Shown: positions 1-8,585, numbered from the stretch's first letter. The stretch: 64,000 nt of DNA from Arthrobacter sp. efr-133-TYG-118 (GCF_030209755.1 NZ_JARVRH010000012.1:1-64000), one strand, 5' to 3'. Program-made: numbers and translations. The notes: generated from the sequence alone by a model not told the origin.

Positions 1-739
1 TGGCCAGGAAGTCCTGGTCGTTTTCCGCCGCGGTGCGGGCCAGGGCGTGTTCCATTTCCGCGGCCTTCTCCGGGCCGCACAGCGGACGCACCTTCGTCAC
101 GGCCATCGTGATGATCCCGGCCGAAGCGGATCCGATCATCCCGGAGGCCAGCGCCGCGGCGGTTTCCCCGTGCCGGGCAGGGACCGTTTGCCCGCTGAGG
201 CCGCGGCCCGGCAGCAGCTCGCTCGCCATGGCGAGCCGGCGCCTGGCGTCGGCGGCACTGATGCGCAGCAAGGACCGCAGATGCTCGGCCGTGGACCGGA
301 ACTCCCCGCCCCGCGCGCTCCCCTGCACCGCGCCGGAGCCTGTGTCCGCACCTGACTCACTCCCCGCGTCGGCGGCCCAGCCGGTGGTCCAGCCCGGCGG
401 GCTCGCGGGTTCATCGTTCCGGGCCGTGTCCAGCCCGGCTGCGGCGAGCAGCTGGAGATAATCCAGGGTCCGGGAAAGTTCCTCCACCCCGGACGCGAAC
501 GCGACAACCTCCTGGAAACCCGGCCGCCCGAGGTCGTCGGCCGCCTTGTCGGCCAGCGACCTCAGCGCCGCCACGGCCCCGTCCAACACGGCCTGCCGGC
601 CGCCCCGATCCCCCGGCTCCACCAACGCCAGCCCGCCCGGAACCCCGGCAAGATGCGGAACACGGGCATGACGGGACACTCCGGAAAGCCCGCGGGACGC
701 AAAGCCCTGCCGGGTGTCGAAGTATCCGATCGCTTCCAT
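1..739 (-). CDS. DUF222-domain HNH endonuclease, N-terminal part (cut by left edge)
   Basis: The frame is open from an ATG at 739 to the window edge (246 codons), so only the amino-terminal part is visible. It carries hallmarks of the DUF222 family: an early helical stretch with VEELSRTLDYLQLLAAAGLD, then SAADARRRLAMASELLPG, then SGMIGSASAGIITMAVTKV. In this family a C-terminal HNH nuclease domain follows, and here it lies outside the window. A Gly/Ser/Ala-rich linker separates the helices. The family is multicopy in Arthrobacter-like genomes and its cellular role is poorly defined. A second, frameshifted member lies at 41818-43352. No strong ribosome site precedes the ATG and the frame stays open upstream, so the start is tentative. 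Confidence 0.82.
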   Translation of the reverse strand, partial: MEAIGYFDTRQGFASRGLSGVSRHARVPHLAGVPGGLALVEPGDRGGRQAVLDGAVAALRSLADKAADDLGRPGFQEVVAFASGVEELSRTLDYLQLLAAAGLDTARNDEPASPPGWTTGWAADAGSESGADTGSGAVQGSARGGEFRSTAEHLRSLLRISAADARRRLAMASELLPGRGLSGQTVPARHGETAAALASGMIGSASAGIITMAVTKVRPLCGPEKAAEMEHALARTAAENDQDFLA

Positions 740-778
740 GGAAACACTCTGCCAGGAGGCTCTGACATTTAACCGACC

Positions 779-1234
779 TCAGACCGGCGGTCCGGCGTTC
801 GACTTCAGGTTCTTCATCACCAACGTCGAATTGAGGCGCTCGACAGCGGGAAGTGCCGAGAGTTGGTCGTCGTAGAAGCGTTGGTAGGCCGGGAGATCGG
901 CGGCGATCACGCGGAGGAGGTAGTCCGGGGAACCGAAGAGCCGCTGGGCCTCGACGATGTTCGGAATGGCCGCCACGCGATCTTCGAACTCCGACATCGT
1001 GGCGCGGTCAGCCTGCCGCAGGGTCACAAAGACTATCGCCTCGAATCCCAAGCCAATCGCACCCGGATCGATGTCTGCCCTGTACCCCCGAATGACACCG
1101 GAAGCCTCGAGGTCCCGCAGCCTGCGATGGCAAGGAGCCACGGTCAACCCCACCTTGGCTGCGAGAGCGGTGGCAGTCATTCGACCATCCTCTTTGAGGT
1201 GGCGCAAAATAGTTCTATCTATTCCATCAATCAC
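779..1234 (-). CDS. Lrp/AsnC family transcriptional regulator
   Basis: A 151-residue protein of the usual Lrp/AsnC length. The N-terminal helix-turn-helix (about residues 3-60) reads IDRTILRHLKEDGRMTATAL and continues with a recognition helix; the C-terminal half is the ligand-sensing RAM domain. It starts with GTG at 1234. The gene is divergent from a LysE-type exporter across a gap of about 100 bp. In this family that arrangement usually means the regulator senses an amino acid and controls its export, as ArgP/Lrp-type proteins do for lysE. The effector cannot be deduced from the sequence. Confidence 0.9.
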   Translation of the reverse strand: MIDGIDRTILRHLKEDGRMTATALAAKVGLTVAPCHRRLRDLEASGVIRGYRADIDPGAIGLGFEAIVFVTLRQADRATMSEFEDRVAAIPNIVEAQRLFGSPDYLLRVIAADLPAYQRFYDDQLSALPAVERLNSTLVMKNLKSNAGPPV

Positions 1235-1337
1235 GCAAATATCTTACCGAAAGAGCGGCAAGCCTGGCTAAAAATGCGAACACTTATGGGCAGATTTTCC
1301 ATAAAGTTCATAGTGTAACCACCAGCCAGGAGCCACC

Positions 1338-1973
1338 ATGAATCCCCAGCTTTTCATCGCGTTCGTCATTGTCGCCGTCACCTTGGCGTGCACCCCGGGC
1401 GTCGATTGGGCGTATTCGATTGCCGCTGGCCTGCGGCAGCGCAGCTTCCTCCCCGCCGTGGTCGGCCTGTGCAGCGGCTATGTACTGCACACGGCCCTTC
1501 TAGTGGCCGGACTCGCGGCCCTCTTGACAGGAGTTCCGGGGCTTCTTGGCTGGCTGACGATCGCGGGCGCAGCCTACTTGCTCTGGCTCGGCGTGAGCAC
1601 CATACGCTCGTGGCGAGGCGCAAGCTTCAGTGCGGATGACGCCGTCGGGCAGTCCCGAAACCAGTTGCGCACCTTCCTGCAAGGCATGGGCACAAGCGGC
1701 ATCAACCCCAAGGGCCTGCTGTTCTTCCTGGCGCTTGTTCCGCAATTCGTGAGCCCCGAGGCGTCTTTGCCGGTACCGGTGCAATCAGGCGTGCTGGGTC
1801 TCACGTTCGTCTTGTTCGCGGGCATCATTTACACGGCAGTGGCGCTGACCTCGCGAAAGCTGCTGCAGTCCCGGCCTTCCGCCGCACGCGTAGTGACCCT
1901 TGCGAGCGGCATCATCATGGTGGGGCTCGGGGCTGTTCTGTTGGGCGAACAGTTGCTTCCGCTGCTCCGGTGA
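1338..1973 (+). CDS. LysE/RhtB family amino-acid exporter
   Basis: A 211-residue membrane protein with about six hydrophobic segments, the normal size for LysE/RhtB translocators. The N-terminus has the family pattern with CTPGVDWAYSIAAGLRQR after the first helix, where most members have a GP/PG motif; a later INPKG motif (near residue 123) is also typical. GGAG sits 6 bases before the ATG. It is divergent from the Lrp-type regulator at 779-1234, which probably controls it. The likely job is efflux of an amino acid or a related metabolite across the cytoplasmic membrane. The substrate is unknown. Confidence 0.88.
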   Translation: MNPQLFIAFVIVAVTLACTPGVDWAYSIAAGLRQRSFLPAVVGLCSGYVLHTALLVAGLAALLTGVPGLLGWLTIAGAAYLLWLGVSTIRSWRGASFSADDAVGQSRNQLRTFLQGMGTSGINPKGLLFFLALVPQFVSPEASLPVPVQSGVLGLTFVLFAGIIYTAVALTSRKLLQSRPSAARVVTLASGIIMVGLGAVLLGEQLLPLLR

Positions 1974-2033
1974 CGCGGCCGTCGGGTGAGATCGCTCTGG
2001 TGTTCTTCGGCGAGGCGGCCTATCGTCGGCTTC

Positions 2034-2357
2034 ATGTCCGATGACTTTTCAGCTCTCGTGGAGGCCTTCAAGAAGGTCGGTGTATCGAGGGCGTACGGCC
2101 CTCCCATGCAGATCGGCGGAGAAGAACTGATCCCGGTCGCCCTGGTGTCCTTTGGATTCGGAGGAGGCAGCGATGGAGGCAATGCGGCCGGCGGTGGTGG
2201 GGGCGGTTTCGTGCTCCCTGTCGGGGTCTATGGCCGCAACGCCAGCGGTCGCGTGACATTCCAGCCGAACACCGTGGTTGTCCTGGCGATGCTGCTCCCA
2301 CTGGTCGGCGCCGTGATGGTCTCCATTCGGGGAATGGTTCGCGCGCTTCGGGCCTAG
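2034..2357 (+). CDS. GerW/YtfJ-like family protein
   Basis: A 107-residue protein starting at the ATG of MSDDFSALVEAFKKVGV. The pattern matches the GerW (YtfJ) family: an N-terminal helix, a strand with IPVALVSFGFGGG, a glycine-rich loop with six consecutive Gly, a basic strand, and a C-terminal hydrophobic helix (about residues 77-97) that may anchor it to the membrane. In Bacillus the family was named from spore germination, but it is widespread in non-sporulating actinobacteria, so no germination role is implied. A longer frame begins at 1986, but its extra 16 residues are low in family character. Its stop codon overlaps the stop of the convergent gene. Confidence 0.72.
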   Translation: MSDDFSALVEAFKKVGVSRAYGPPMQIGGEELIPVALVSFGFGGGSDGGNAAGGGGGGFVLPVGVYGRNASGRVTFQPNTVVVLAMLLPLVGAVMVSIRGMVRALRA

Positions 2358-3343
2358 CCGCCCGGCTCGCCGAAGTCCTTGTTCCACATCCGGCGCACCT
2401 CGGCGTCCTTACGGATCCCATCGACGGCCTCAAGCTCAGTCCCCTCCGGTTTGCCGCGCGGAACCCGCTTAGCAACAAGAAGCCGCGGGTTGGCCCGCCG
2501 CCTGACCTCAAGCATCGACAGCGCCCGGTCCGTGACCGCGTCGTTGCGCAAGGCAAGGTTGGTCTTCTTCCTCCGGAGTACTTCCACGAGAGCGGCCTGT
2601 GCCGCCTCCCGCTCCCCCAACACCCTGAGCGACTGGGCTCGTATCAGCAGCAGTGCCGCCGAGAGGTCATCCGTGTTGCGCAGCCCCTCAGTCCAGGCGA
2701 CGACGTCGGCGTGCCGCTCAAGCGCCGCCGCCGCGGTGCAGCGGGCCAAGGCGGAGGGCAACGACGGCGGCAAGCTGGCCAGGATGTCCAGGGCATCCGG
2801 CGTCTGGCCCGTCTCCCGGAAGCAATGCGAAAGGGCAAGGTACACGGATTCCTCGCTGAAGAGGACGGGAACGTCAATCCGCTCCGCCACCTCGACCCGC
2901 GTGACCACCCTGCGAAGGTAGCTTGAGGAGAACTGGCTGGCGGCGTCGTCGATCCGTATGGACAGGCCCCGTTGCAGCAGTTCCGACGCCCGGAGATATC
3001 CGCCGTGTTTGTACACAAGCAGCCCGGCGATCACGTAGCACAGGCCCGCCCAGCCGGGGTAGGTGCGTGCCAAGGTGATGAGGCGGTCCGGGTCCGTGCT
3101 GGTGAAGACGGCGTCGTACACCGATTTGGCGGTCTTGCCGGCCAGCCGTTTGAGTCTGGGAGCATCCCCGGCGACGTCGATCCGGCCAGCGGTTTTTCCT
3201 TTCAGGACGCCCCAAAACGCACCGCTCAAGCCCTCAGCCAGTCCACCCACCGATGTGCGGACATGTCCGTTCCGGAATGGCGTGATGTCCCTGGTGTCCC
3301 CGAAAATCGCTCCGCGGACTCCGGGAACCGATGGCTCACTCAC
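2354..3343 (-). CDS. Hypothetical alpha-helical repeat (TPR-like) protein
   Basis: About 329 residues from a GTG at 3343 (VSEPSVPGVRGAIFGDTRD). I do not recognise a named family. The middle (about residues 100-270) is a series of amphipathic helices of TPR-like length, such as ESVYLALSHCFRETGQTPDA and AALLLIRAQSLRVLGEREAA, which suggests a protein-interaction scaffold. No signal peptide is evident, so it is probably cytoplasmic. The C-terminus is basic. The frame is open much further upstream, but that part contains an odd CDA tandem (see findings) and lacks protein-like composition, so I prefer the GTG. The stop overlaps the stop of the convergent GerW-like gene. Confidence 0.68.
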   Translation of the reverse strand: MSEPSVPGVRGAIFGDTRDITPFRNGHVRTSVGGLAEGLSGAFWGVLKGKTAGRIDVAGDAPRLKRLAGKTAKSVYDAVFTSTDPDRLITLARTYPGWAGLCYVIAGLLVYKHGGYLRASELLQRGLSIRIDDAASQFSSSYLRRVVTRVEVAERIDVPVLFSEESVYLALSHCFRETGQTPDALDILASLPPSLPSALARCTAAAALERHADVVAWTEGLRNTDDLSAALLLIRAQSLRVLGEREAAQAALVEVLRRKKTNLALRNDAVTDRALSMLEVRRRANPRLLVAKRVPRGKPEGTELEAVDGIRKDAEVRRMWNKDFGEPGG

Positions 3344-3493
3344 GGTTGCCTTGGCATCGCAGGACAAAGCGTCGCAGAATTGGGCATCACAGAACCATGC
3401 TAGCTCCGCTTGTCCCAGCCTTTCCCCTCTATTTCCGGGGTTTTCGGGAGTAAGATATCCACGTCGGCAGGGTTCCGACTCCTTGCCGCGATA

Positions 3494-3515
3494 CGGCCCT
3501 CCATTTGAAGGGCCG
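3494..3515 (+). other. Short leader hairpin before the DUF4383 gene
   Basis: Perfect 7-bp arms CGGCCCT and AGGGCCG enclose an 8-base loop. The structure ends 24 bases before the ATG of the DUF4383 gene, close to its ribosome site GGGAGGAG. It could tune translation or be a protein-binding dyad. No T-run follows, so it is not a clear terminator. Confidence 0.35.
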
Positions 3516-3539
3516 ATGGAATCGTGATCGGGAGGAGCT

Positions 3540-4013
3540 ATGACTACTGCTTCACACCCCGCGCAGCACCACCACGTGATGGGGCTGACGCTGCACAACA
3601 CAGCACTGGTTTTGGGCTGGGTTTTCCTGGCTGTTGGCGTCTTGGGATTTATCCCGGGCATCACCAGCAATTACGGCGCCATGACCTTCGCAGGACATGA
3701 CTCGGGCGCCATGCTTCTTGGAGTTTTCCAAGTATCCGTCCTGCATAACATTGTCCACCTGCTATTCGGCGCCGCAGGCCTGTACTTCGCGAGGACTGGA
3801 AGGATGGCGCGCGGTTACCTCATCGGTGGCGGCGCAATCTACCTCGTCTTGTGGATCTACGGTCTCATCACTTTGTCGAACATGAGCGCTGACTTCGTGC
3901 CCATGAACGCCGCGGACGACTGGCTGCACCTTGTTCTCGGTGTTGTCATGGTTGCCCTTGGCGTGTGGCTCGGACGCGACGCAAGGGAGGAGTCGAAGGG
4001 CCGCGCCATGTAG
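3540..4013 (+). CDS. DUF4383 domain membrane protein
   Basis: A 157-residue integral membrane protein with four hydrophobic segments (about residues 22-42, 58-83, 93-115 and 127-145). The pattern fits DUF4383: a helix with LGWVFLAVGVLGFIPGI, a loop with the VLHNIVHLLFGAAGL motif, then a C-terminal helix with HLVLGVVMVALG. His residues near helix ends are characteristic of the family. The function is unknown. A strong ribosome site (GGGAGGAG) precedes the ATG. It stands alone, convergent with the two-component operon. Confidence 0.85.
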   Translation: MTTASHPAQHHHVMGLTLHNTALVLGWVFLAVGVLGFIPGITSNYGAMTFAGHDSGAMLLGVFQVSVLHNIVHLLFGAAGLYFARTGRMARGYLIGGGAIYLVLWIYGLITLSNMSADFVPMNAADDWLHLVLGVVMVALGVWLGRDAREESKGRAM

Positions 4014-4046
4014 CGCACCCTGACTCTGCAGAACTCTGCAGTTGCA

Positions 4047-4079
4047 CGACGGCGGCCGTCCCTTTCGGGGCGGTCGTCG
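4047..4079. terminator. Bidirectional hairpin terminator between convergent genes
   Basis: An imperfect GC-rich stem with a TTTC loop (arms CGACGGCGGCCGTCCC and GGGGCGGTCGTCG) is followed by CTTT on the + strand. It lies between the convergent DUF4383 gene and the response-regulator gene. A direct duplication of ACTCTGCAG lies just before it. Confidence 0.6.
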
Positions 4080-4115
4080 CCTTTGCGTCCTGGATGCCTA
4101 GCCGTTCCGGGGCGC

Positions 4116-4790
4116 CTAGCCGAGAAGCCTGCGTTCGTAGGCGAACGCCACCAGCTGAAGCCTGGTGCGCAGCCCGAGTTTGCTGAGCACACTGCGCAGG
4201 TGGGATTTCACTGTGGCCTCGGAGACAAACAGGCTTTGCGCCATCTCGGCATTCCCCAAGCCTTTGGCCGCCAGGAGGAACACATCCCGCTCGCGTGGAG
4301 ACAGCTCGTCCATCACGGCGAGGTCCGGCCCGGCGACCGGCACCGTCCTCGCCGCATGCTGGAAGAGTTCGTGAACCGAACCGGGCGCGATCACCGAGTA
4401 CCCCGAATATACGGTCCGGATGGCGGCCAAAAGGAATTCCGGCTCGGCGCTCTTGAGGAGGTAGCCGCTGGCGCCCGCCTGCACGGCTTCAACCACGGCC
4501 TGGTCCCTGTTGAAGGTGGTCAGGGCAATAATCTTTGGCTTGTCCACTCCCGCCGCATCGGCTTCCTCCGTGATGCGACGTGTGGCCTCGACTCCGTCCA
4601 GCACGGGCATTCGAAGGTCCATCAGCATGACGTCCGGCCGCTGCTTGGCCGCGAGCGCCACGGCTTGTTCGCCGTCGTCGGCCTCCCAGGCCATGTCCAT
4701 GTCGGCTTGGCTCTGCACCAGCATGCGGATGCCGGAGCGGAACAATGGTTGGTCGTCCACCAAGGCAACCGTGATGGGTGTTTCAGCCAC
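4116..4790 (-). CDS. NarL/FixJ-family response regulator
   Basis: A 224-residue regulator from a GTG at 4790 (VAETPITVALVDDQPLF), which overlaps the kinase stop by 8 bases. The receiver domain has the acidic pair D12-D13 and the phospho-acceptor Asp near residue 58 in VMLMDLRMPVLDG. The conserved Thr and Lys regions follow (IIALTTFN; SGYLLKSAEP). A LuxR-type helix-turn-helix (LSPRERDVFLLAAKGLGNAE, then SEATVKSHLRSVLSKLGL) forms the C-terminus. A longer frame to 4946 only reads through the kinase gene. It is encoded after its kinase and should bind DNA once phosphorylated. Targets are unknown. Confidence 0.93.
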   Translation of the reverse strand: MAETPITVALVDDQPLFRSGIRMLVQSQADMDMAWEADDGEQAVALAAKQRPDVMLMDLRMPVLDGVEATRRITEEADAAGVDKPKIIALTTFNRDQAVVEAVQAGASGYLLKSAEPEFLLAAIRTVYSGYSVIAPGSVHELFQHAARTVPVAGPDLAVMDELSPRERDVFLLAAKGLGNAEMAQSLFVSEATVKSHLRSVLSKLGLRTRLQLVAFAYERRLLG

Positions 4791-6174
4791 GTCCGACGCT
4801 TTCCCGCTCAGTTCCCGACAACGACGAGGCACCCTCGAGGGCCAGCGCCGGCTCCCGTTCCGGTTCCGTGCCGGACATCCCGTCCTCCTGTTCCGCTGCG
4901 CTTTCCGTTCGGTCTTCCGGAAGGAGGGACGCCGGGCGAGAGCCATAAGGGATGAAGACCGTCACACGGAACTGCTCGCCGTCCGGCCCGGAACTGAGCC
5001 AGCCGCCGGCAAGGTGCGCACGCTCGCGCATTCCGGGGATGCCGCGGCCCACGCGCCCGGCGGCACCGCCGTCGTCCGTCCCCCCAATCGAAACGGACGC
5101 CGGCAATTCCGAAGCAACGTGCATGGTCAGCCCTGGGCCGCTCCAGTCGAAGTGAAGGCGCACGGCCGTGCCGCGTCCGCCGTGCTTGAGAGCGTTTGTG
5201 AGGCACTCCTGCACAATCCGGAATACTGCGAGTTGCTGGCCCGCGCCAAGCTCGACCGGGGTTCCGGTTTCGCTCTGCTGGACCTTGAGGCTCCCCTGGC
5301 GCATCCGCTCGACAAGGGGCCCGACGTCGGTGAGTCGGGGCTGCGGGGCCACCAGACCGTCGTCGCGCACTCCCTCAATGACCCGCTGGGCGTCCACCAA
5401 TGCGTGGCGGGCCGATACCGCGATGTTCTCCAAGGCGTCGAGCACTGCCTTGGGTTGGTCCTGGCTGAGATAACGGGTGCCGTCGGCTTGCGCGGCGATC
5501 ACTGCAAGCGAGTGTGCCAAGACATCGTGGAGGTCGCGGGCGATCCGCGTGCGCTCCTGCTCCACGACCAGCTCAACCTCGGTTTCCTTGAGGTTCGCCT
5601 GGACAAGGACCTTGGACTGGAATAGCTTGCCTCGGTCCTCATAGAGAGCCAAGGCGATGCCGACGGCCGCACAGCCGGCGGCGATCAAAATCAGGGTGGA
5701 AAAGAGCTGCGCGCCGTAGTAGTTGAAATTGAAGCGGTCACCGAAGGGCATCCGCGGGAACCAACCAACGCCCCAGCCGTATCGCCATGACACGATCAAA
5801 ACAGTCATGCCGGCAGCGAATGCAAGATTGGCTGCTCCAGCAATGACTCGTTGCCTGCCGGATCCGGTCCACAGTATGAATGCCAGCGCAATGAATGAAC
5901 CGATGTAAATTGCCCAATAATCGTCCCAAGGCGGAGGGATGACATGGGTCAATTGCCCGAGCAAAAGGGTGGCCGTAAACCCGAGTGACGCATAAGGCCT
6001 CCACGCCGCGACTCCAATGGCCAAGGTCATTAGGACTATCATCCAGGTTCCGGGCCAATAGCTGAGCCACCACGTCCCGATCCTTCCAGCCTCGCCCACG
6101 CACCACAGCGCGAAGAAAATGACGGCCGCCACGGGGGCGCCCCATTGCCGTGCAACTTTCAGTGTCTGTTCCAT
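4783..6174 (-). CDS. NarL-family sensor histidine kinase
   Basis: A 463-residue sensor kinase. The N-terminal 175 residues form about five to six membrane helices with almost no extracytoplasmic domain, so the signal is probably sensed within the membrane. A coiled segment leads to the HisKA_3 box ERTRIARDLHDVLAHSLAVI with the phosphorylated His near residue 216. The HATPase domain follows (LTNALKHGG; then GRGIPGMRERAHLAGG). An acidic, Glu-rich tail of about 40 residues ends the protein. I chose the ATG at 6174; GTG and TTG codons further upstream are also in frame. It is translationally coupled to the response regulator downstream. Confidence 0.92.
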   Translation of the reverse strand: MEQTLKVARQWGAPVAAVIFFALWCVGEAGRIGTWWLSYWPGTWMIVLMTLAIGVAAWRPYASLGFTATLLLGQLTHVIPPPWDDYWAIYIGSFIALAFILWTGSGRQRVIAGAANLAFAAGMTVLIVSWRYGWGVGWFPRMPFGDRFNFNYYGAQLFSTLILIAAGCAAVGIALALYEDRGKLFQSKVLVQANLKETEVELVVEQERTRIARDLHDVLAHSLAVIAAQADGTRYLSQDQPKAVLDALENIAVSARHALVDAQRVIEGVRDDGLVAPQPRLTDVGPLVERMRQGSLKVQQSETGTPVELGAGQQLAVFRIVQECLTNALKHGGRGTAVRLHFDWSGPGLTMHVASELPASVSIGGTDDGGAAGRVGRGIPGMRERAHLAGGWLSSGPDGEQFRVTVFIPYGSRPASLLPEDRTESAAEQEDGMSGTEPEREPALALEGASSLSGTERESVGRG

Positions 6175-6499
6175 GTCAGCCACCCTATCCACGGCCAAGG
6201 ACGCGGCGACGCCGATTCTGCCCTCCAGCGTCCGATCTCCACCCGGAAGCCAGTGGATTCATCCTTGGAGCCAACGCGGGAGGTGAGCGAGCGTTTGTCG
6301 GAAGGGCGTTAAAGGTGAGCGAGCGTCGGCCCAAATGCCACCAGAGGTGAGCGAGCGTTTGTCGGCCCCAACGCCCGCTCACATATCCGGCCCAAATCCC
6401 CAACGCTCCATCACATATCCCGCTTACGGCCAATGAGTACAGCGCTCGATGTCATGTCACTTCGGCGTTCACGCGCCCAATCTATGCGGCTCAAAGATG
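6175..6499. other. Intergenic region of 325 bp holding a repeat cluster
   Basis: No gene is visible. The right-hand part is occupied by the repeat cluster annotated at 6282-6421. The left part (about 6175-6280) should contain the promoter of the two-component operon, but no convincing -35/-10 pair stands out. Confidence 0.7.
6282..6421. repeat. Cluster of five half-sites of the GAGCGAGCGT intergenic repeat
   Basis: Three copies of GGTGAGCGAGCGT begin near 6282, 6314 and 6345, each followed by TTGTCGG or CGGCCC. Two inverted, more diverged copies follow: CGCCCGCTCACATATCCGG near 6371 and ACGCTCCATCACATATCC near 6403. The same half-site builds the elements at 24819, 26748 and 32928. Spacing is irregular (about 30 bases) and orientation is mixed, so this is not a CRISPR. 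It lies between two genes on the same strand, unlike the other elements, which fill convergent gaps. Confidence 0.8.
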
Positions 6500-7447
6500 T
6501 TACGTGCGAAACAATGGGCCGAGCTCGTCTGTCCGGGGCGGGTTGGCGCCCTGCCGGGAGCAGGTGATCGCTGCGGCGCGGTTGGCGTAGGCGGCTAGGG
6601 AGTGTAGTTGGTCCTGGGACAGGTTCTGCAGTCGTTCTCTGCCCTCCGCCCCGAGCGCTTGAAGTTGCGCGAGCCCGGAGATGAGCCCTGCCATGAACGA
6701 GTCGCCCGCGCCCACGGTATCGGCGACGACGATGGCTTCGGCCGCCATTTCCACCCGCGCGTTGCCGGACAGGACCACCGGTCCAGAGGGGCCGCGGGTC
6801 AGGGCAACGACCGCCGGGCCAAGTGCCAGCCAAGACTCGAGGGTTTCGTCCGGCGTCCGGTCCGGGTACAGCCAACGGAGGTCTTCATCGCTGGCTTTGA
6901 CGATGTCGCTGGCAGCCACGAAAACTTCCGATTGCTGCCGGGCCACGGCCGCATCGAAGCCGATCCCTGGCCGGCAGTTGGGGTCGAAACTGATAGTGGC
7001 GTGATCCCGGGCGGATTCCACGAGTGCCAAGGTCGCGAGATCGCCCGGAGGGAGCACGGTAGCGATCGAACCTGTGTGGACGTGGGTTGAACCCTCGACC
7101 GTGGCGAGGGCGGCGAGGAATGCCCCGTTGATGTCCCAAGTGATGGAGAAAATGTACTCGGCGCCACCATCGGGCCCCAGGGTGGCGAGGGCCGTCGACG
7201 TCGGAGTGGCCCCGCCGTTGATGACGCGCACACCGTTGGACTGCAAGTGCTCGTCGATCATGAGCCCGTAATGGTCATCGGAGTAGTGCGTCACGAGGTT
7301 CGTCCTCAGGTCCAGCCGGGCGGCCCCGACGGCTACGTTGAGCGGACTTCCACCCGCATGGGCCCGGCTGTCGCCCCTCCCGCGAGGATCGCTAATGACA
7401 TCGACGAGGGATTCGCCGATGACAGTCACCGTGGTTTCATCTGCCAT
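6500..7447 (-). CDS. PfkB-family carbohydrate kinase (fructokinase-like)
   Basis: A 315-residue ribokinase/PfkB-fold sugar kinase. The N-terminus has the substrate-binding GGSPLNVAVGAARL stretch; the C-terminal PfkB signature DTVGAGDSFMAGLISGL (about residues 243-259) holds the catalytic base Asp and the anion-hole glycines. It is the last gene of the polyol operon, 5 bases after the dehydrogenase. A kinase in this place would phosphorylate the ketose made by the dehydrogenase, so fructose to fructose 6-phosphate is the best guess. Ribokinase or another ketokinase activity remains possible. Confidence 0.88.
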   Translation of the reverse strand: MADETTVTVIGESLVDVISDPRGRGDSRAHAGGSPLNVAVGAARLDLRTNLVTHYSDDHYGLMIDEHLQSNGVRVINGGATPTSTALATLGPDGGAEYIFSITWDINGAFLAALATVEGSTHVHTGSIATVLPPGDLATLALVESARDHATISFDPNCRPGIGFDAAVARQQSEVFVAASDIVKASDEDLRWLYPDRTPDETLESWLALGPAVVALTRGPSGPVVLSGNARVEMAAEAIVVADTVGAGDSFMAGLISGLAQLQALGAEGRERLQNLSQDQLHSLAAYANRAAAITCSRQGANPPRTDELGPLFRT

Positions 7448-7452
7448 GTTTG

Positions 7453-8532
7453 TCAGCGGCCCGGGTAGACAACGGCCTTGAGCTGTCCGGGCTGCTTACC
7501 GGGCTTGAGTGCTTCTTCTGCCTCGGCCAGGGCGAACCGGCCCGTGACCAAGACATCAAGGTCCACCTTGCCGTCGGCGATCAGCTGGATGGCCAAGGGC
7601 CACGTGTTGGTGTAGCGGAACACGCCGGAGAGCCAGATCTCGCGGTTCTGGATGTACGAGACGGGGAGTTCGACGTCGTCGGCCCCGAGCCCCACAAGGA
7701 TCACCCTGCCCGCCGGTCCCACGGCTTTTATCCCTGAACGGACCGCCTGCGGTGCGCCGGAAGCGTCAATGAAGGCATCGACGTCGAGCCCTTCCACGCT
7801 GTCCGTCTTGGCGTTGAGCGCATGCGTCGCGCCGTGTTCCAGGGCGAAGGCCAGGCGGTCTACGGCGATGTCCGTGATGTAGATGTCGGTGGCACCGAAG
7901 GCCCGGGCGGCCTGGGCGGCGATGATGCCGATGGGGCCCGCACCGGCGATCAGGACCCGGCTGCCGGGCTTGATGTCGGCGCGTTCGCAGGCCCAGAGGC
8001 CGACGGAGAGGGGTTCGATGAGGGCTGCTGCCTCGTCGCTGACGTTATCGGGGATGTCGTAGGCGAAGTCGGCCTGGATGGTGACGTATTCGGCGAAGGC
8101 TCCGTCGATCGGCGGGGTGGCGTAGAACTCGATGTCCGGGCATAGGTTGTACCGACCGGCTTTGCACTGCTTGCACTTGCGGCACGGCCGCTGGGGCTCG
8201 ACGGCGACGCGGTTGCCTATGCGGGCAGGGTCCACGGCGCTTCCGACGGCGGCGATCCGACCGGAAAGTTCGTGGCCCAGGACCAGGGGGTGGTCCACCA
8301 CGTAGTCGCCGATCCGGCCGTGCTCGTAGTAGTGGACGTCGCTGCCGCAGACGCCGACGGCGGCGACCTGGACCAGGACCTGGTCGGGTTCGAGCTCCGG
8401 GACCGAAAGGGTTTCCATGGTCATCTCGCCCTGGCGCTTCAGGACGGAGGCGCGCATGGTGGCCGGCAGTTCGGGCTGTACGAGTGCGTGGGGCTGCGCG
8501 GGCGTGTGGGAGTGTGCGGTTGGTGTTGTCAT
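7453..8532 (-). CDS. Zinc-dependent polyol (sorbitol-type) dehydrogenase
   Basis: A 359-residue medium-chain dehydrogenase. Catalytic-zinc ligands appear in VCGSDVHYYEHG and the GHELSGRIAAVG motif; a four-Cys structural-zinc loop follows (CRKCKQCKAGRYNLCPD). The nucleotide-binding Rossmann motif is VLIAGAGPIGIIAAQ. The HYYEHGRIGDYVV stretch after the first Cys is typical of sorbitol/xylitol dehydrogenases rather than ethanol dehydrogenases. The probable reaction is NAD-dependent oxidation of a hexitol or pentitol to a ketose. It is encoded between the ABC permeases and the PfkB kinase. The exact polyol cannot be read from the sequence. Confidence 0.9.
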   Translation of the reverse strand: MTTPTAHSHTPAQPHALVQPELPATMRASVLKRQGEMTMETLSVPELEPDQVLVQVAAVGVCGSDVHYYEHGRIGDYVVDHPLVLGHELSGRIAAVGSAVDPARIGNRVAVEPQRPCRKCKQCKAGRYNLCPDIEFYATPPIDGAFAEYVTIQADFAYDIPDNVSDEAAALIEPLSVGLWACERADIKPGSRVLIAGAGPIGIIAAQAARAFGATDIYITDIAVDRLAFALEHGATHALNAKTDSVEGLDVDAFIDASGAPQAVRSGIKAVGPAGRVILVGLGADDVELPVSYIQNREIWLSGVFRYTNTWPLAIQLIADGKVDLDVLVTGRFALAEAEEALKPGKQPGQLKAVVYPGR

Positions 8533-8585
8533 CGGAGTAATCCTTGGGAAATCGAAGAGGGAGGGCGGTCTATTTGACGGCGCCG

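Noticed and set aside
6282..6421. A possible CRISPR array
   Set aside because: Copies occur in both orientations, spacing is short and irregular, half-sites are only about 13-20 bases, and no cas genes are present.
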